21,108 nt of DNA from Planococcus sp. (in: firmicutes) (GTDB taxonomy: Bacteria; Bacillota; Bacilli; Bacillales_A; Planococcaceae). The position numbers and the translations under genes are program-made. The stretch spans positions 1-21,108 of the forward strand of contig JASKZU010000063.1 in NCBI GenBank assembly GCA_030147455.1. The letters are read 5' to 3'. Of the stretch, positions 5,780 through 13,253 are shown in pieces. Under the pieces are notes generated by a model. That model ran no database searches, was not told the origin of the DNA, and saw nothing but the letters and a program-made list of their open reading frames with translations. Each line of letters begins with the position of its first letter. Position 1 is the first letter of the stretch.

Positions 5780-7144
5780 TTATTTTACAGTCAATAAGCA
5801 GACAGCTTCTACTTGCGCCGTTTGCGGGAACATATCGACAGGCTGGATATAGTCGACTCGGTAGATTTTCGTCAATTGCTGCAAATCTTTGGCCAATGTC
5901 GACGGGTTGCAGGATGTGTAGACAAAGCGTTTTGGTTTTACTTTCAAAATGGTCTTTAAAAGAGAATCGGCAAGCCCTGTCCGCGGCGGGTCAACAGTCA
6001 GCACGTCCGGTACATAACCTTCCTTGCGCCAGGTTTCAAGCCATTTTTCTGCAGTGCCGGTAACATAAGTCGCCGCATAGCCTTGTTTTTTAGCGTTTGC
6101 TTTCGCGTCTGCTACGCTTTCAGGAATCGTATCCATCCCGCGGATTTCACGGGCGGAATCAGCAAGCCACAACCCGATCGTTCCAACGCCGCAATAGGCA
6201 TCAACCACCGACTCTTTGCCGGTCAGCTGGGCAGCGCGCTTGATTTCATTGTACAAGTGAACGGTTTGCTCGGGATTTAATTGGAAAAAAGCACGTGCTG
6301 ACAAATCGAACGACAGCTCACCAAGTTCTTCGTGAATCGTCTCTTTGCCGAAAAGCGTCCGCGTCGCTTCCCCGAAGACAAGCGACGTTTTTTCCGGATT
6401 GATGTTTTGGACAATCGATACGAGTCGCGGATCGATGGCCGACAAACGGTCAATCAGCAGCTTTTCTTTCGGGATTTCTTTGCGGGTAGTGATGAGCGCA
6501 AGCTGAATTTCGCCTGTTTTAACGCCTGTACGAACAACAAGCGTACGAACGAGCCCTTTCATCGATTTCCCGTCGTAGATGGGAATATTCAATTCATCGA
6601 GAATGCGTTTGGCTGCATTGGTGATTTTTACTGTATCCGGATGCTGCACGATGCATTTTTCGATATCAAGCAGTTGATGAGAGCCTTCGGCAAACAAGCC
6701 GGCAGCTACTTTGCCGTTTTGTTTGCGTGTCTGGAATTGGCTTTTATTGCGGTACCGCCACGGATCTTCCATGCCGATCGTTGGGCGAACCGAGATATCG
6801 GTTCCGCGCAAATAACGATCGAGCGACTGCAGAATGAGGTCCCGTTTTTCAACAAGCTGCTGTTCATAGGTCATGTGCTGCAATTGGCAGCCTCCGCAAG
6901 CTTCATAAATTGGGCACGGCGGCGTTTGGCGATGTGGGGACGATTTGCGGAATTTCAAGATCTTCGCTTCGGCAAAGTTGCGTTTGACAACCGTTACTTG
7001 CGCCGTCACTTCCTCGCCTGGCAGTGCTCCTGGAACAAAAACGACGTTGCGCTTGAAAAAGCCGACGCCTTCACCGTTGATGCCCAGTTTTTTTATGGTT
7101 AACGGAAATTTTTGTCCGGTTTCAATTACTGGTTTTTCAGTCAT
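5780..7144 (-). CDS. rlmD: 23S rRNA (uracil-C5)-methyltransferase, RlmD/RlmCD family
   Basis: A 454-residue SAM-dependent RNA methyltransferase that forms 5-methyluridine in 23S rRNA. An N-terminal TRAM domain (about 13-68) is followed by a 4Fe-4S cysteine set (Cys77, Cys83, Cys86, Cys164). The SAM motif DAYCGVGTIGL lies at 315-325, DPPRTG at 385-390, the catalytic Cys412 in SCNPSTLAKD, and the base glutamate (Glu446) in QVEAVCLL. All key residues are present. B. subtilis has two relatives, RlmCD (YefA) and YfjO; the neighbourhood favours the YfjO position, so whether it modifies U747, U1939 or both is open. I prefer the ATG at 7144 to a GTG at 7153: AAAGGA is ten bases from the former and only one base from the latter. 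Confidence 0.92.
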   Translation of the reverse strand: MTEKPVIETGQKFPLTIKKLGINGEGVGFFKRNVVFVPGALPGEEVTAQVTVVKRNFAEAKILKFRKSSPHRQTPPCPIYEACGGCQLQHMTYEQQLVEKRDLILQSLDRYLRGTDISVRPTIGMEDPWRYRNKSQFQTRKQNGKVAAGLFAEGSHQLLDIEKCIVQHPDTVKITNAAKRILDELNIPIYDGKSMKGLVRTLVVRTGVKTGEIQLALITTRKEIPKEKLLIDRLSAIDPRLVSIVQNINPEKTSLVFGEATRTLFGKETIHEELGELSFDLSARAFFQLNPEQTVHLYNEIKRAAQLTGKESVVDAYCGVGTIGLWLADSAREIRGMDTIPESVADAKANAKKQGYAATYVTGTAEKWLETWRKEGYVPDVLTVDPPRTGLADSLLKTILKVKPKRFVYTSCNPSTLAKDLQQLTKIYRVDYIQPVDMFPQTAQVEAVCLLTVK

Positions 7145-7175
7145 GCTGGTCACGTCCTTTATTTCTTCATCCCTC

Positions 7176-7181
7176 CATTAT
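7176..7181 (-). promoter_or_regulatory. Consensus -10 element ahead of the rlmD-type gene
   Basis: TATAAT on the minus strand lies between the yfhF stop and the methyltransferase start, with a weak -35 (TGGCTG) 17 bases upstream inside the end of yfhF. It could give rlmD its own transcript besides readthrough from yfhF. Confidence 0.35.
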
Positions 7182-7185
7182 ACGC

Positions 7186-8085
7186 CTATTTGTATAGGTC
7201 AGCCAGTGCTTCGCGCAAATTCGGGAACTGGAAGCGAAAACCATGATTTAAAAGAACAGTCGGCAAAGCGCGCTGGCCTTCGAGAACGAGCCGGCTTTTA
7301 TCGCCGAGTGCAGCTTTCAAGGCAAACGAAGGAGCGGGAATCCAATGGGGCCTTCCAAGCGCCCGGCCAATTTCCTTGCCGAACGATTTCATGCGTTCGG
7401 GATTCGGGGCGGTTACATTAAACGGTCCGGACAGCTCTTTCGTTTCGATGGCGAATAAAACGGTGCGCGCTGCATCATTGACATGAATCCAGGACAGCCA
7501 CTGCCTGCCGCTGCCGACTGTGCCGCCTGCAAACAATTTGTAAGGCAGCGCCATTAGCGGAAGAGCGCCTTCATTTTTGCCGAGCAGAATACCGAAGCGG
7601 GCATATGCCGTGCGTACACCGTCAAGCTGCGCTTGTTCAGCAAGGCTTTCCCAGGCAAGCACTGTTTCTGCCAAAAAGTCATTGCCGTATTCGCGGTCTG
7701 ACTCGGTGTAAGTTTTATGCTCGGAAGCGGGATAAACGCCGACAGCACTAGCATTGACAAGTACTTCCGGTTTTTTGTGCAGCGCGGAAATGATGCGCAG
7801 CACTTCTTTTGTAGCCGATACGCGGCTATCATAGATTTCTTTTTTCTGTTTATCGGTCCACAGGCCATCATTGATTGAAGTGCCGGCCAAGTTGACGAAC
7901 GCGTCAATGCCTTCGAGTTGTGCTTCCGGATTCGCACTGTCCGACAGCCACTGGACAAATTTCACACCTTGTTCCCCAGATTTTGGTGAGCGGGTCAATA
8001 CAAGTACTTCATGCCCTTTTTCCTGCAGCAGTGTCGTCAAGGCGGACCCAAGAAATCCTGTGCCGCCTGTTATCGCTATCTTCAT
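7186..8085 (-). CDS. yfhF: TIGR01777-family NAD(P)-binding epimerase-like protein (YfhF)
   Basis: A 299-residue extended short-chain dehydrogenase. The Rossmann glycine motif GGTGFLG is at 7-13, FVNLAG at 63-68 and NASAVGVYP at 111-119 in place of the classical catalytic region. The C-terminal DUF1731 segment is at about 248-294 (PAPSFALKAALGD, then GQRALPTVLL). Plant and bacterial relatives include cell-division or plastid-division factors (YfcH, GC1/SulA), but no substrate is established. The ATG at 8085 is chosen because GGAGG lies eight bases before it; an in-frame ATG five codons earlier contains that site. It is divergent from recX, as in B. subtilis. Confidence 0.88.
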   Translation of the reverse strand: MKIAITGGTGFLGSALTTLLQEKGHEVLVLTRSPKSGEQGVKFVQWLSDSANPEAQLEGIDAFVNLAGTSINDGLWTDKQKKEIYDSRVSATKEVLRIISALHKKPEVLVNASAVGVYPASEHKTYTESDREYGNDFLAETVLAWESLAEQAQLDGVRTAYARFGILLGKNEGALPLMALPYKLFAGGTVGSGRQWLSWIHVNDAARTVLFAIETKELSGPFNVTAPNPERMKSFGKEIGRALGRPHWIPAPSFALKAALGDKSRLVLEGQRALPTVLLNHGFRFQFPNLREALADLYK

Positions 8086-8156
8086 CTTTATCGCCTCCAT
8101 TTTCTATCCCATACCCATATCGAGCGAACCATATGCCAAGAGCGGCGGGAAAGGTG

Positions 8157-8162
8157 TATAAT
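8157..8162 (+). promoter_or_regulatory. -10 element of the recX operon
   Basis: A perfect TATAAT lies 24 bases before the recX ATG. No good -35 is seen 16-18 bases upstream, so the promoter may be weak or activator-dependent. Confidence 0.45.
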
Positions 8163-8186
8163 AGAAGAGAAGCGAGGGGGATATTG

Positions 8187-8993
8187 ATGCCGATCATTAC
8201 GAAAATAACCCGCGGAAAAAATAATCCGGAGCGCTACAATATATATCTAGAAGAAAAATTTGCATTCAGTGTGGACGAAGCCGTGCTTCTCCGCTACCAA
8301 TTAACCAAAGGCAAAGAAATCGATCAATGGACCATCGAAGAAGTAAACTTCGAAGATGAAGTCCGGAAGGCGTTTAATAAAGCACTCCATTATTTAGGGT
8401 TCCGTATGCGCAGCGAAGGCGAGGTGCGCCAAAAGCTGAAAGAAAAAGAATTCGGCGAGGCAGTCATCGATGAAGCGGTCAAAAAGCTGTACGCATTGAG
8501 TTTTCTTGATGATCAGCAGTTTTCAGAAGCGCTGCTCCGGACACAAATCAAATCCGGGAAAAAGGGGCCGCGTGCAATTCAGCAAGATTTGCAAAAGAGA
8601 GGAATTGATAAAGGCGTGCAAAAAGATGTCTTAAGCAACTATAGCGAAGAAGAGCAGTTGGAAGTTGCCACGGGGCTCGCAGAAAAGATCGCGGCCAAAG
8701 AAAAAACGAAGACACCAAACCAAATCAAGCAGAAAATCAACGATTCCCTGATGAGAAAAGGCTATCCTTATACGATTATCAAGCAGGCCATCGAAAAGCT
8801 CGACCTGGAGCGCGACGAAGACCAATGGCTCGACATAGTACGCGAACAGGGAGATAAACTGTGGCGCAAGCACGAAAGCAAGCTGTCAGGCAGCGACCTG
8901 TCCCGCAAAGTTAAACAAGGCCTCTACCAAAAAGGATTCCCTGGCGATGTGATCAGTGATTACCTGGATGCAAAGGAGCAGGAAGATGAGTGA
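8187..8993 (+). CDS. recX: Recombination regulator RecX
   Basis: A 268-residue cytosolic protein built from repeated three-helix units that bind the RecA filament and adjust its assembly. RecX features are clear: an N-terminal region (PIITKITRG, then YNIYLEEKFAFSVDE), the first unit at about 62-100 (FNKALHYLGFRMRSEGEVRQ written in part), then FLDDQQFSEALLR and GPRAIQQDLQKRGI, and two more degenerate units toward the C-terminus. Length equals the long Bacillus RecX (about 264). The ATG at 8187 has GAGGGGG seven bases upstream; the frame stays open far upstream but over the divergent yfhF gene. It overlaps yfhH by eight bases, so recX-yfhH-yfhJ is one operon. recA is not in the window. Confidence 0.93.
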   Translation: MPIITKITRGKNNPERYNIYLEEKFAFSVDEAVLLRYQLTKGKEIDQWTIEEVNFEDEVRKAFNKALHYLGFRMRSEGEVRQKLKEKEFGEAVIDEAVKKLYALSFLDDQQFSEALLRTQIKSGKKGPRAIQQDLQKRGIDKGVQKDVLSNYSEEEQLEVATGLAEKIAAKEKTKTPNQIKQKINDSLMRKGYPYTIIKQAIEKLDLERDEDQWLDIVREQGDKLWRKHESKLSGSDLSRKVKQGLYQKGFPGDVISDYLDAKEQEDE

Positions 8994-9318
8994 AGAAAAA
9001 CGCTACGCGCAGATGGATGAAACCGAATTGCGCAATGAAATTGCCCGCCTGAAAGAAAAAGCACGAAAAGCCGAACAGCTCGGCATCGTCAATGAATTTG
9101 CCGTTCTCGAGCGAAAAGCCATTATGGCTGCTTCCTATTTGCTTGACCCGGAAGATTTTAAACCGGGTGAAGTCTACCATATCGAAGGCGATCCAAATGT
9201 TTATTTTCAAGTCGACTATTTAAAAGGGCGTTTTGCCTGGGGTTACCGGATGGGCGGCGACAAGCATACGGAAGCATTGCCTATCTCCATGCTGCGTTCA
9301 TTGAAGAAAGGGAAGTGA
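8986..9318 (+). CDS. yfhH: YfhH-family protein (DUF1811)
   Basis: A 110-residue soluble protein. Residues 1-50 form charged helices (YAQMDETELRNEIARLKEKA). Residues 55-110 look like a small beta domain (FKPGEVYHIEGDPNVYFQV, then FAWGYRMGG). It matches the Bacillales YfhH family, whose structure is known from structural genomics but whose function is not. The start at 8986 has AAGGAG about nine bases upstream and lies within the last codons of recX, pointing to coupled translation. The constant link to recX suggests, but does not show, a role near DNA recombination. Confidence 0.88.
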   Translation: MSEEKRYAQMDETELRNEIARLKEKARKAEQLGIVNEFAVLERKAIMAASYLLDPEDFKPGEVYHIEGDPNVYFQVDYLKGRFAWGYRMGGDKHTEALPISMLRSLKKGK

Positions 9319-9322
9319 ACTG

Positions 9323-9577
9323 ATGAAAGAAGTTATCGAACAGTTAATCATCGAATTGAGAGAAAAAAATCCGCAATTGTCGGAAGACAAAGCGCGGACT
9401 TGGATCGAGCTGCTTGTTTCGGATTTTGAATCTTCCTATGCAAAAGCCGGCTACGATTACCAAGGCACAGCAGTCGTGGAAAAAGTCGTGCGCCAATGGA
9501 TTGAAAGCTACGGGGATAAAATCCACGAATTTGCCGGCCACAATCCGAAATATGCGCATTTGTTGCAGGATTCATAA
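9323..9577 (+). CDS. yfhJ: YfhJ-family (WVELL) small protein
   Basis: An 84-residue acidic soluble protein. The family hallmark reads WIELLVSDFESSYAKAG at 27-43, and the C-terminal half contains VVRQWIESYGDKIHEF. It matches the YfhJ family that Pfam names after its WVELL motif; no function is known. Its start lies four bases after the yfhH stop, with a GGGAAG-type site in the end of yfhH. It is the last gene of the recX operon and is followed directly by a strong terminator. In B. subtilis an ssp gene follows at this point; here none does. Confidence 0.87.
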   Translation: MKEVIEQLIIELREKNPQLSEDKARTWIELLVSDFESSYAKAGYDYQGTAVVEKVVRQWIESYGDKIHEFAGHNPKYAHLLQDS

Positions 9578-9614
9578 AAAAACGGCGGAATGCATCGAGC
9601 ATTCCGCCGTTTTT
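9577..9614. terminator. Strong bidirectional terminator between yfhJ and yfhP
   Basis: acggcggaatgc (9582-9593), loop atcga, gcattccgccgt (9599-9610), flanked by A-run and T-run. The stem is perfect. It ends the recX operon on the plus strand and yfhP on the minus strand. Confidence 0.92.
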
Positions 9615-9619
9615 CTTGT

Positions 9620-10600
9620 TTAGTTATGGCTGAAATCCAATTTCTTGCGCAGTTTGTCTTCGCTGAAAATCCAGCCGGTGTAAGAATTCAAGACCTTGTG
9701 TTGTTCGTCCAAATGGGCAACGGCTACAAACGGGTAATAATCGTTGCTTCGATAACGCAAGTCGATGAGCCGTACTTCATAGATGCTGCCATATTGGTTT
9801 ATTTCCCAGCGGTATAAAGGGGAAAACGAAACAAAAGCATCCAAGTTTTTATCTTTGAGTGCACTTTGGATCAAGTCATTGTCCGGCATCGGCTTTTTCA
9901 TGAACTTATCGTAGATGTTGATTGAACGCCCGTATGCCTGGCCGACATAATGGTGGTGGTCGGTGTCTGCCGCAATGCGCCACTGGAAATAACGCATTGT
10001 CGGTGCTACGAAAACATCTTTCGTTCCGGGAATCGTATTGCGTATAGCCTTTTTAATGGCTGCCTGCAAAGCAAAGCGCGAAAGATAATAAACGAATAAG
10101 ATGGCATATAAAATGCCTATCGTCCATACCGGATCTGATCCGAATGCCCAGAACATCAAGGCAGCTAAGTGCGCACCGAAAATGATCGGGTCAAATGTAT
10201 TAATGACTCCAAGTGCAACCCATTTATTGGAAAAAGGCCGTAATGCTTGCGTGCCGTACGAATTGAAGATATCGACAAACACATGCAGAAATACAGCCAG
10301 AAAAGTCCAAAGCCATAGATGCAGTAAATTAGCTTCTGGGAACAGCAAATAGATAGCTCCCGACAGCAAAATCGGCCATGTCAGCACTGCTGGAATCGAA
10401 TGCGTGATGCCTCGGTGGTGCCGAATGTAAACTGCATTGTCACGTAATTTCAAAACAGTGTCCACATCGGGGATCTGTGAACCGATAATGGTTCCGGTCA
10501 TGACCGCTGTCATGGTGACAGGATGGGAGGCAACCACCGGGTCAGCCATTGCGAGTCCGCCAAGTGCTATGCCCATGACGATATGAGTTCCTGTGTCCAT
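9620..10600 (-). CDS. yfhP: YfhP-like membrane protein, DUF457 metal-dependent hydrolase family
   Basis: A 326-residue membrane protein. The N-terminal half carries the DUF457 signature: His6 in MDTGTHIVMG, SQIPDVDTVL at 41-50 and HHRGITHSIP at 61-70. These metal-ligand-type residues are all present and lie between or beside several membrane helices (about 75-215 in total). Residues 220-326 form a soluble C-terminal domain with aromatic-rich strands. Length equals B. subtilis YfhP (about 327). The enzymatic role is unproven. I recall an annotation that YfhP may negatively affect transcription of mutY, fabL and itself, which fits its divergent position here, but that is weak support. The ATG at 10600 has GGGGGAAG five bases upstream; a longer in-frame version reaching 10666 is less likely. 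Confidence 0.88.
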   Translation of the reverse strand: MDTGTHIVMGIALGGLAMADPVVASHPVTMTAVMTGTIIGSQIPDVDTVLKLRDNAVYIRHHRGITHSIPAVLTWPILLSGAIYLLFPEANLLHLWLWTFLAVFLHVFVDIFNSYGTQALRPFSNKWVALGVINTFDPIIFGAHLAALMFWAFGSDPVWTIGILYAILFVYYLSRFALQAAIKKAIRNTIPGTKDVFVAPTMRYFQWRIAADTDHHHYVGQAYGRSINIYDKFMKKPMPDNDLIQSALKDKNLDAFVSFSPLYRWEINQYGSIYEVRLIDLRYRSNDYYPFVAVAHLDEQHKVLNSYTGWIFSEDKLRKKLDFSHN

Positions 10601-10717
10601 GGACGCTTCCCCCTTTTGCGAGCGTTTATAATGTCTTGTCTGCTCGTCATTTGTTAAAATAAGCATATTCCTTCAATACTACATACCCAATTTACGGACG
10701 GAATAATCAGCAGGAAC

Positions 10718-10739
10718 GGAGGCAGTTTTCATAAATATG
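10718..10739 (+). promoter_or_regulatory. Unusually distant Shine-Dalgarno site of mutY
   Basis: GGAGG at 10718-10722 is 14 bases from the ATG at 10737, against a usual 6-10. No ATG, GTG or TTG lies in frame at a better distance. The spacer (cagttttcataaat) is A/T-rich. Initiation may be inefficient, or the frame may use a non-standard codon such as ATA at 10731. Confidence 0.5.
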
Positions 10740-11801
10740 AACAAGCAGCAATTTCAGCAGGACTTGATTGGCTGGTTTCAAAAAGAGCAGCGCGACCTGC
10801 CATGGCGGCGCACTGCTGATCCATACCAGATTTGGATTTCAGAAGTCATGCTTCAGCAAACACGAGTCGACACGGTAATCCCTTACTATAAACGTTTTGT
10901 CGAGCAATTTCCCACTGTCGATTCCTTGGCGGCGGCAGAAGAAGAAACGCTGCTGAAACTGTGGGAAGGGCTCGGCTATTATTCACGCGCACGAAACCTG
11001 CAGGCCGGCGTTCGGGAAGTGGCTGCAAACTACGGTGGAGTCGTCCCGAATACAAGAAAAGAAATTTCAGCTTTAAAAGGAGTCGGCCCGTATACGGCAG
11101 GTGCTGTATTGAGTATTGCCTACGGGGTGCCGGAACATGCGGTGGACGGCAATGTCATGCGTGTACTGAGCCGTATATTGCTGATCGAAGAAGATATCGC
11201 CAAACCGAAAACACGAAAAGTGTTCGAGCAAGCCGTAACTGAACTTATCAGCCACGAAGACCCTTCTTCGTTCAATCAGGGGTTGATGGAGCTCGGCGCA
11301 CTGATCTGTACGCCAACTTCGCCGAAATGCCTGTTGTGCCCGGTGCGCGACCACTGCGAAGCGTTTCATGCCGGCAAAGAAACCGACCTGCCAATCAAGA
11401 CGAAAACAAAGAAAAATCGTTCCGTCGATTTTGCTATGGCTGCAATACGCAGCGGCGATAAAATTCTCATGGAGCAGCGTCCGGACAAAGGGTTGCTCGC
11501 GGGCATGTGGCAATACCCGATGCTTGAATTGACCGAAACGGCTGATTCCGGAAAAATCGGAGCGCTTTACGGTGAACTGCTGCAAACAGAAATTTTGGGC
11601 ATCAAGAAAATTACTGCTTTTAAACACGTGTTTTCTCATTTAACATGGAACGTGGACGGTTATCTAGCCGAAGCGGAAGAATTTACTCCGCCTGAAAAGA
11701 TGAAATGGGTGACGCCAGAACAATTGGCTCGTTTGCCGATTGCCGGCCCTGGCCAAAAAATGAAGACAGCCTTAGAGCAAAGAGGAGATGTAGCAACATG
11801 A
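10737..11801 (+). CDS. mutY: A/G-specific adenine DNA glycosylase MutY
   Basis: A 354-residue base-excision repair enzyme that removes adenine mispaired with 8-oxoguanine. Catalytic Glu36 lies in SEVMLQQT, the helix-hairpin-helix in LKGVGPYTAGA (113-123) and catalytic Asp137 in VDGNVMRV. The 4Fe-4S ligands Cys191, Cys198, Cys201 and Cys207 have the C-x6-C-x2-C-x5-C spacing. The C-terminal NUDIX-like domain (about 229-345) keeps the FSH motif at 299-301 that reads 8-oxoguanine. The gene is complete and should be functional. Its stop overlaps the fabL start (ATGA), so the two are translated together. Order yfhP-mutY-fabL matches B. subtilis. Confidence 0.96.
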   Translation: MNKQQFQQDLIGWFQKEQRDLPWRRTADPYQIWISEVMLQQTRVDTVIPYYKRFVEQFPTVDSLAAAEEETLLKLWEGLGYYSRARNLQAGVREVAANYGGVVPNTRKEISALKGVGPYTAGAVLSIAYGVPEHAVDGNVMRVLSRILLIEEDIAKPKTRKVFEQAVTELISHEDPSSFNQGLMELGALICTPTSPKCLLCPVRDHCEAFHAGKETDLPIKTKTKKNRSVDFAMAAIRSGDKILMEQRPDKGLLAGMWQYPMLELTETADSGKIGALYGELLQTEILGIKKITAFKHVFSHLTWNVDGYLAEAEEFTPPEKMKWVTPEQLARLPIAGPGQKMKTALEQRGDVAT

Positions 11802-12544
11802 CAGAACAAAAAGTAGCATTGGTGACAGGCAGCAGCCGTGGATTGGGGAAAGCAATGGCGATTGCGCTTGCAGAAGCAGGATACGATGTAGTCGTCAACT
11901 ATGCGCGCAGCAAGTCTGCCGCACTGGATACAGTAAAAGAAATCGAAGCAAGAGGGCAAAAAGCCTTGCTCGTCCGCGCCAATGTCGGCGATATTGATAA
12001 ATTGCGCGGCATGTTCGAGACCATTAAAGAAGAGTTCGGCCGTCTGGATGTGTTCGTATCGAATGCAGCGTCAGGCGTGCTGCGCCCGATTATGGAACTT
12101 GAAGAATCCCACTGGGACTGGACGATGAACATCAATGCAAAAGCGATGCTCTTCGGTGCACAGGAAGCGGCGAAACTAATGGACAAGGGCGGCAAAATCA
12201 TCGGCATCAGCTCGCTCGGATCGATCCGCTATTTGGAAAACTACACGACGATCGGCGTGTCCAAAGCCGCTGTCGAATCGATTACGCGTTATTTGGCAGT
12301 AGAACTGTCTCCTAAGAACATCGCGGTCAATACGGTATCCGGCGGTGCAATCGACACAGAAGCTTTGACGCATTTCCCGAACCGCGAAGACTTGCTGAAT
12401 GATGCGCGTGAAAACACGCCGGCAGGCCGTATGGTGGAGATTGAAGATATGGTAAAAGCGGCAATGTTCCTCGTTTCAGATCAAGCTGATATGATCCGCG
12501 GGCAAACAATTATCGTAGATGGCGGTCGTTCTATCGTCATGTAA
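11798..12544 (+). CDS. fabL: Enoyl-[acyl-carrier-protein] reductase III (NADPH), FabL
   Basis: A 248-residue short-chain dehydrogenase for the final reduction in each fatty-acid elongation cycle. The cofactor motif GSSRGLG lies at 11-17, SNAASGV at 88-94, Ser138/Ser139 in IGISSLGS, and Tyr149 and Lys156 form the Y-x6-K pair typical of enoyl reductases rather than the Y-x3-K of FabG. NYTTIGVSKAA (148-158) and MIRGQTIIVDGG (232-243) match FabL closely. The start has GAGGAG ten bases upstream within the end of mutY. FabL makes cells tolerant of triclosan compared with FabI-only species; whether fabI is also present cannot be seen here. No clear terminator follows. Confidence 0.93.
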   Translation: MTEQKVALVTGSSRGLGKAMAIALAEAGYDVVVNYARSKSAALDTVKEIEARGQKALLVRANVGDIDKLRGMFETIKEEFGRLDVFVSNAASGVLRPIMELEESHWDWTMNINAKAMLFGAQEAAKLMDKGGKIIGISSLGSIRYLENYTTIGVSKAAVESITRYLAVELSPKNIAVNTVSGGAIDTEALTHFPNREDLLNDARENTPAGRMVEIEDMVKAAMFLVSDQADMIRGQTIIVDGGRSIVM

Positions 12545-12588
12545 TTATCGCAACTATTGTCTTATTGCTGTATGTTTTCAGAATTGAT

Positions 12589-12597
12589 TGATATAAT
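12589..12597 (+). promoter_or_regulatory. Extended -10 promoter for ygaC
   Basis: TGA followed by TATAAT (12589-12597) is a perfect extended -10, which can work without a -35; the best upstream match (TTGCTG, 21-base spacer) is poor. It lies 50 bases before the ygaC start in the 103-base gap after fabL. Confidence 0.5.
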
Positions 12598-12647
12598 GAA
12601 CGGGAGATAACATATGGCAATAGTTAGACGAAAAGGTGGGATAGTGC

Positions 12648-13193
12648 ATGGCGGTTCCTGCGGAAGGTGAAACAATCCAAATCCACAGTTACAAGCACGA
12701 CGGGCGCATCCACCGTGTCTGGCAGGAAACAACTGTACTGAAGGGAACGAACAATATTGTAATCGGTGCGAACGAGCGCACATTGGTGAGGGAATCAGAC
12801 GGCAGGACATGGTTGACCAGAGAACCCTCTATCTGCTATTTTCATGCTGAACATTGGTTTAACATCATTTGCATGCTCCGGGATGATGGCGTCTATTATT
12901 ACTGCAACATCAGTTCGCCATTCGTTTACAATAACGGATCGTTAAAGTACATCGATTATGACTTGGATGTCAAAGTGTTTCCGGATATGTCTTACACGCT
13001 GTTGGATGAAGACGAATTTGAAGACCATAAGCGGCAAATGGCCTACCCCGAAGTGATCGACCAGATTCTCTACCGGAATGTAGACAAGTTGATTGGCTGG
13101 ATCAAACAAAGGCGCGGTCCTTTTGCCCAGGACTTTATTGAGGTATGGACGAACCGGTATGAATTCCATAAGCATAACCGGATTCATGATTAA
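12648..13193 (+). CDS. ygaC: DUF402 nucleoside tri-/diphosphate phosphatase (YgaC/Ntdp)
   Basis: A 181-residue soluble protein. It matches the YgaC/UPF0374 family nearly end to end: QIHSYKHDGRIHRVW at 11-25, ESDGRTWLTREP at 49-60, YYYCNISSPF at 83-92, YIDYDLDVKV at 101-110 and LLDEDEFE at 118-125. The conserved Asn87 and the Asp/Glu cluster at 103-125 probably bind Mg2+ or Mn2+. A staphylococcal family member hydrolyses nucleoside tri- and diphosphates, and FomD is a distant relative. The ATG at 12648 has GGTGGG seven bases upstream. A dedicated terminator follows, and ygaD comes next as in B. subtilis. Confidence 0.92.
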   Translation: MAVPAEGETIQIHSYKHDGRIHRVWQETTVLKGTNNIVIGANERTLVRESDGRTWLTREPSICYFHAEHWFNIICMLRDDGVYYYCNISSPFVYNNGSLKYIDYDLDVKVFPDMSYTLLDEDEFEDHKRQMAYPEVIDQILYRNVDKLIGWIKQRRGPFAQDFIEVWTNRYEFHKHNRIHD

Positions 13194-13198
13194 CATGG

Positions 13199-13227
13199 AA
13201 AACCTGTTGCCTGCCAACAGGTTTTTC
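13199..13227 (+). terminator. Intrinsic terminator of ygaC
   Basis: cctgttg (13203-13209), loop cctgc, caacagg (13215-13221), then TTTTT. It sits only 27 bases before the ygaD start, so it may act as a partial stop between ygaC and ygaD. Confidence 0.85.
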
Positions 13228-13253
13228 ATTTTGAACAGAATGGAGGAAAGCGT

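Noticed and set aside
8125..8138. Possible LexA/SOS box (CGAAC half-site) in the yfhF-recX gap
   Set aside because: Only the left half matches; the right half (tgcca in place of gttcg) does not. One half-site is not enough to claim SOS control of recX.
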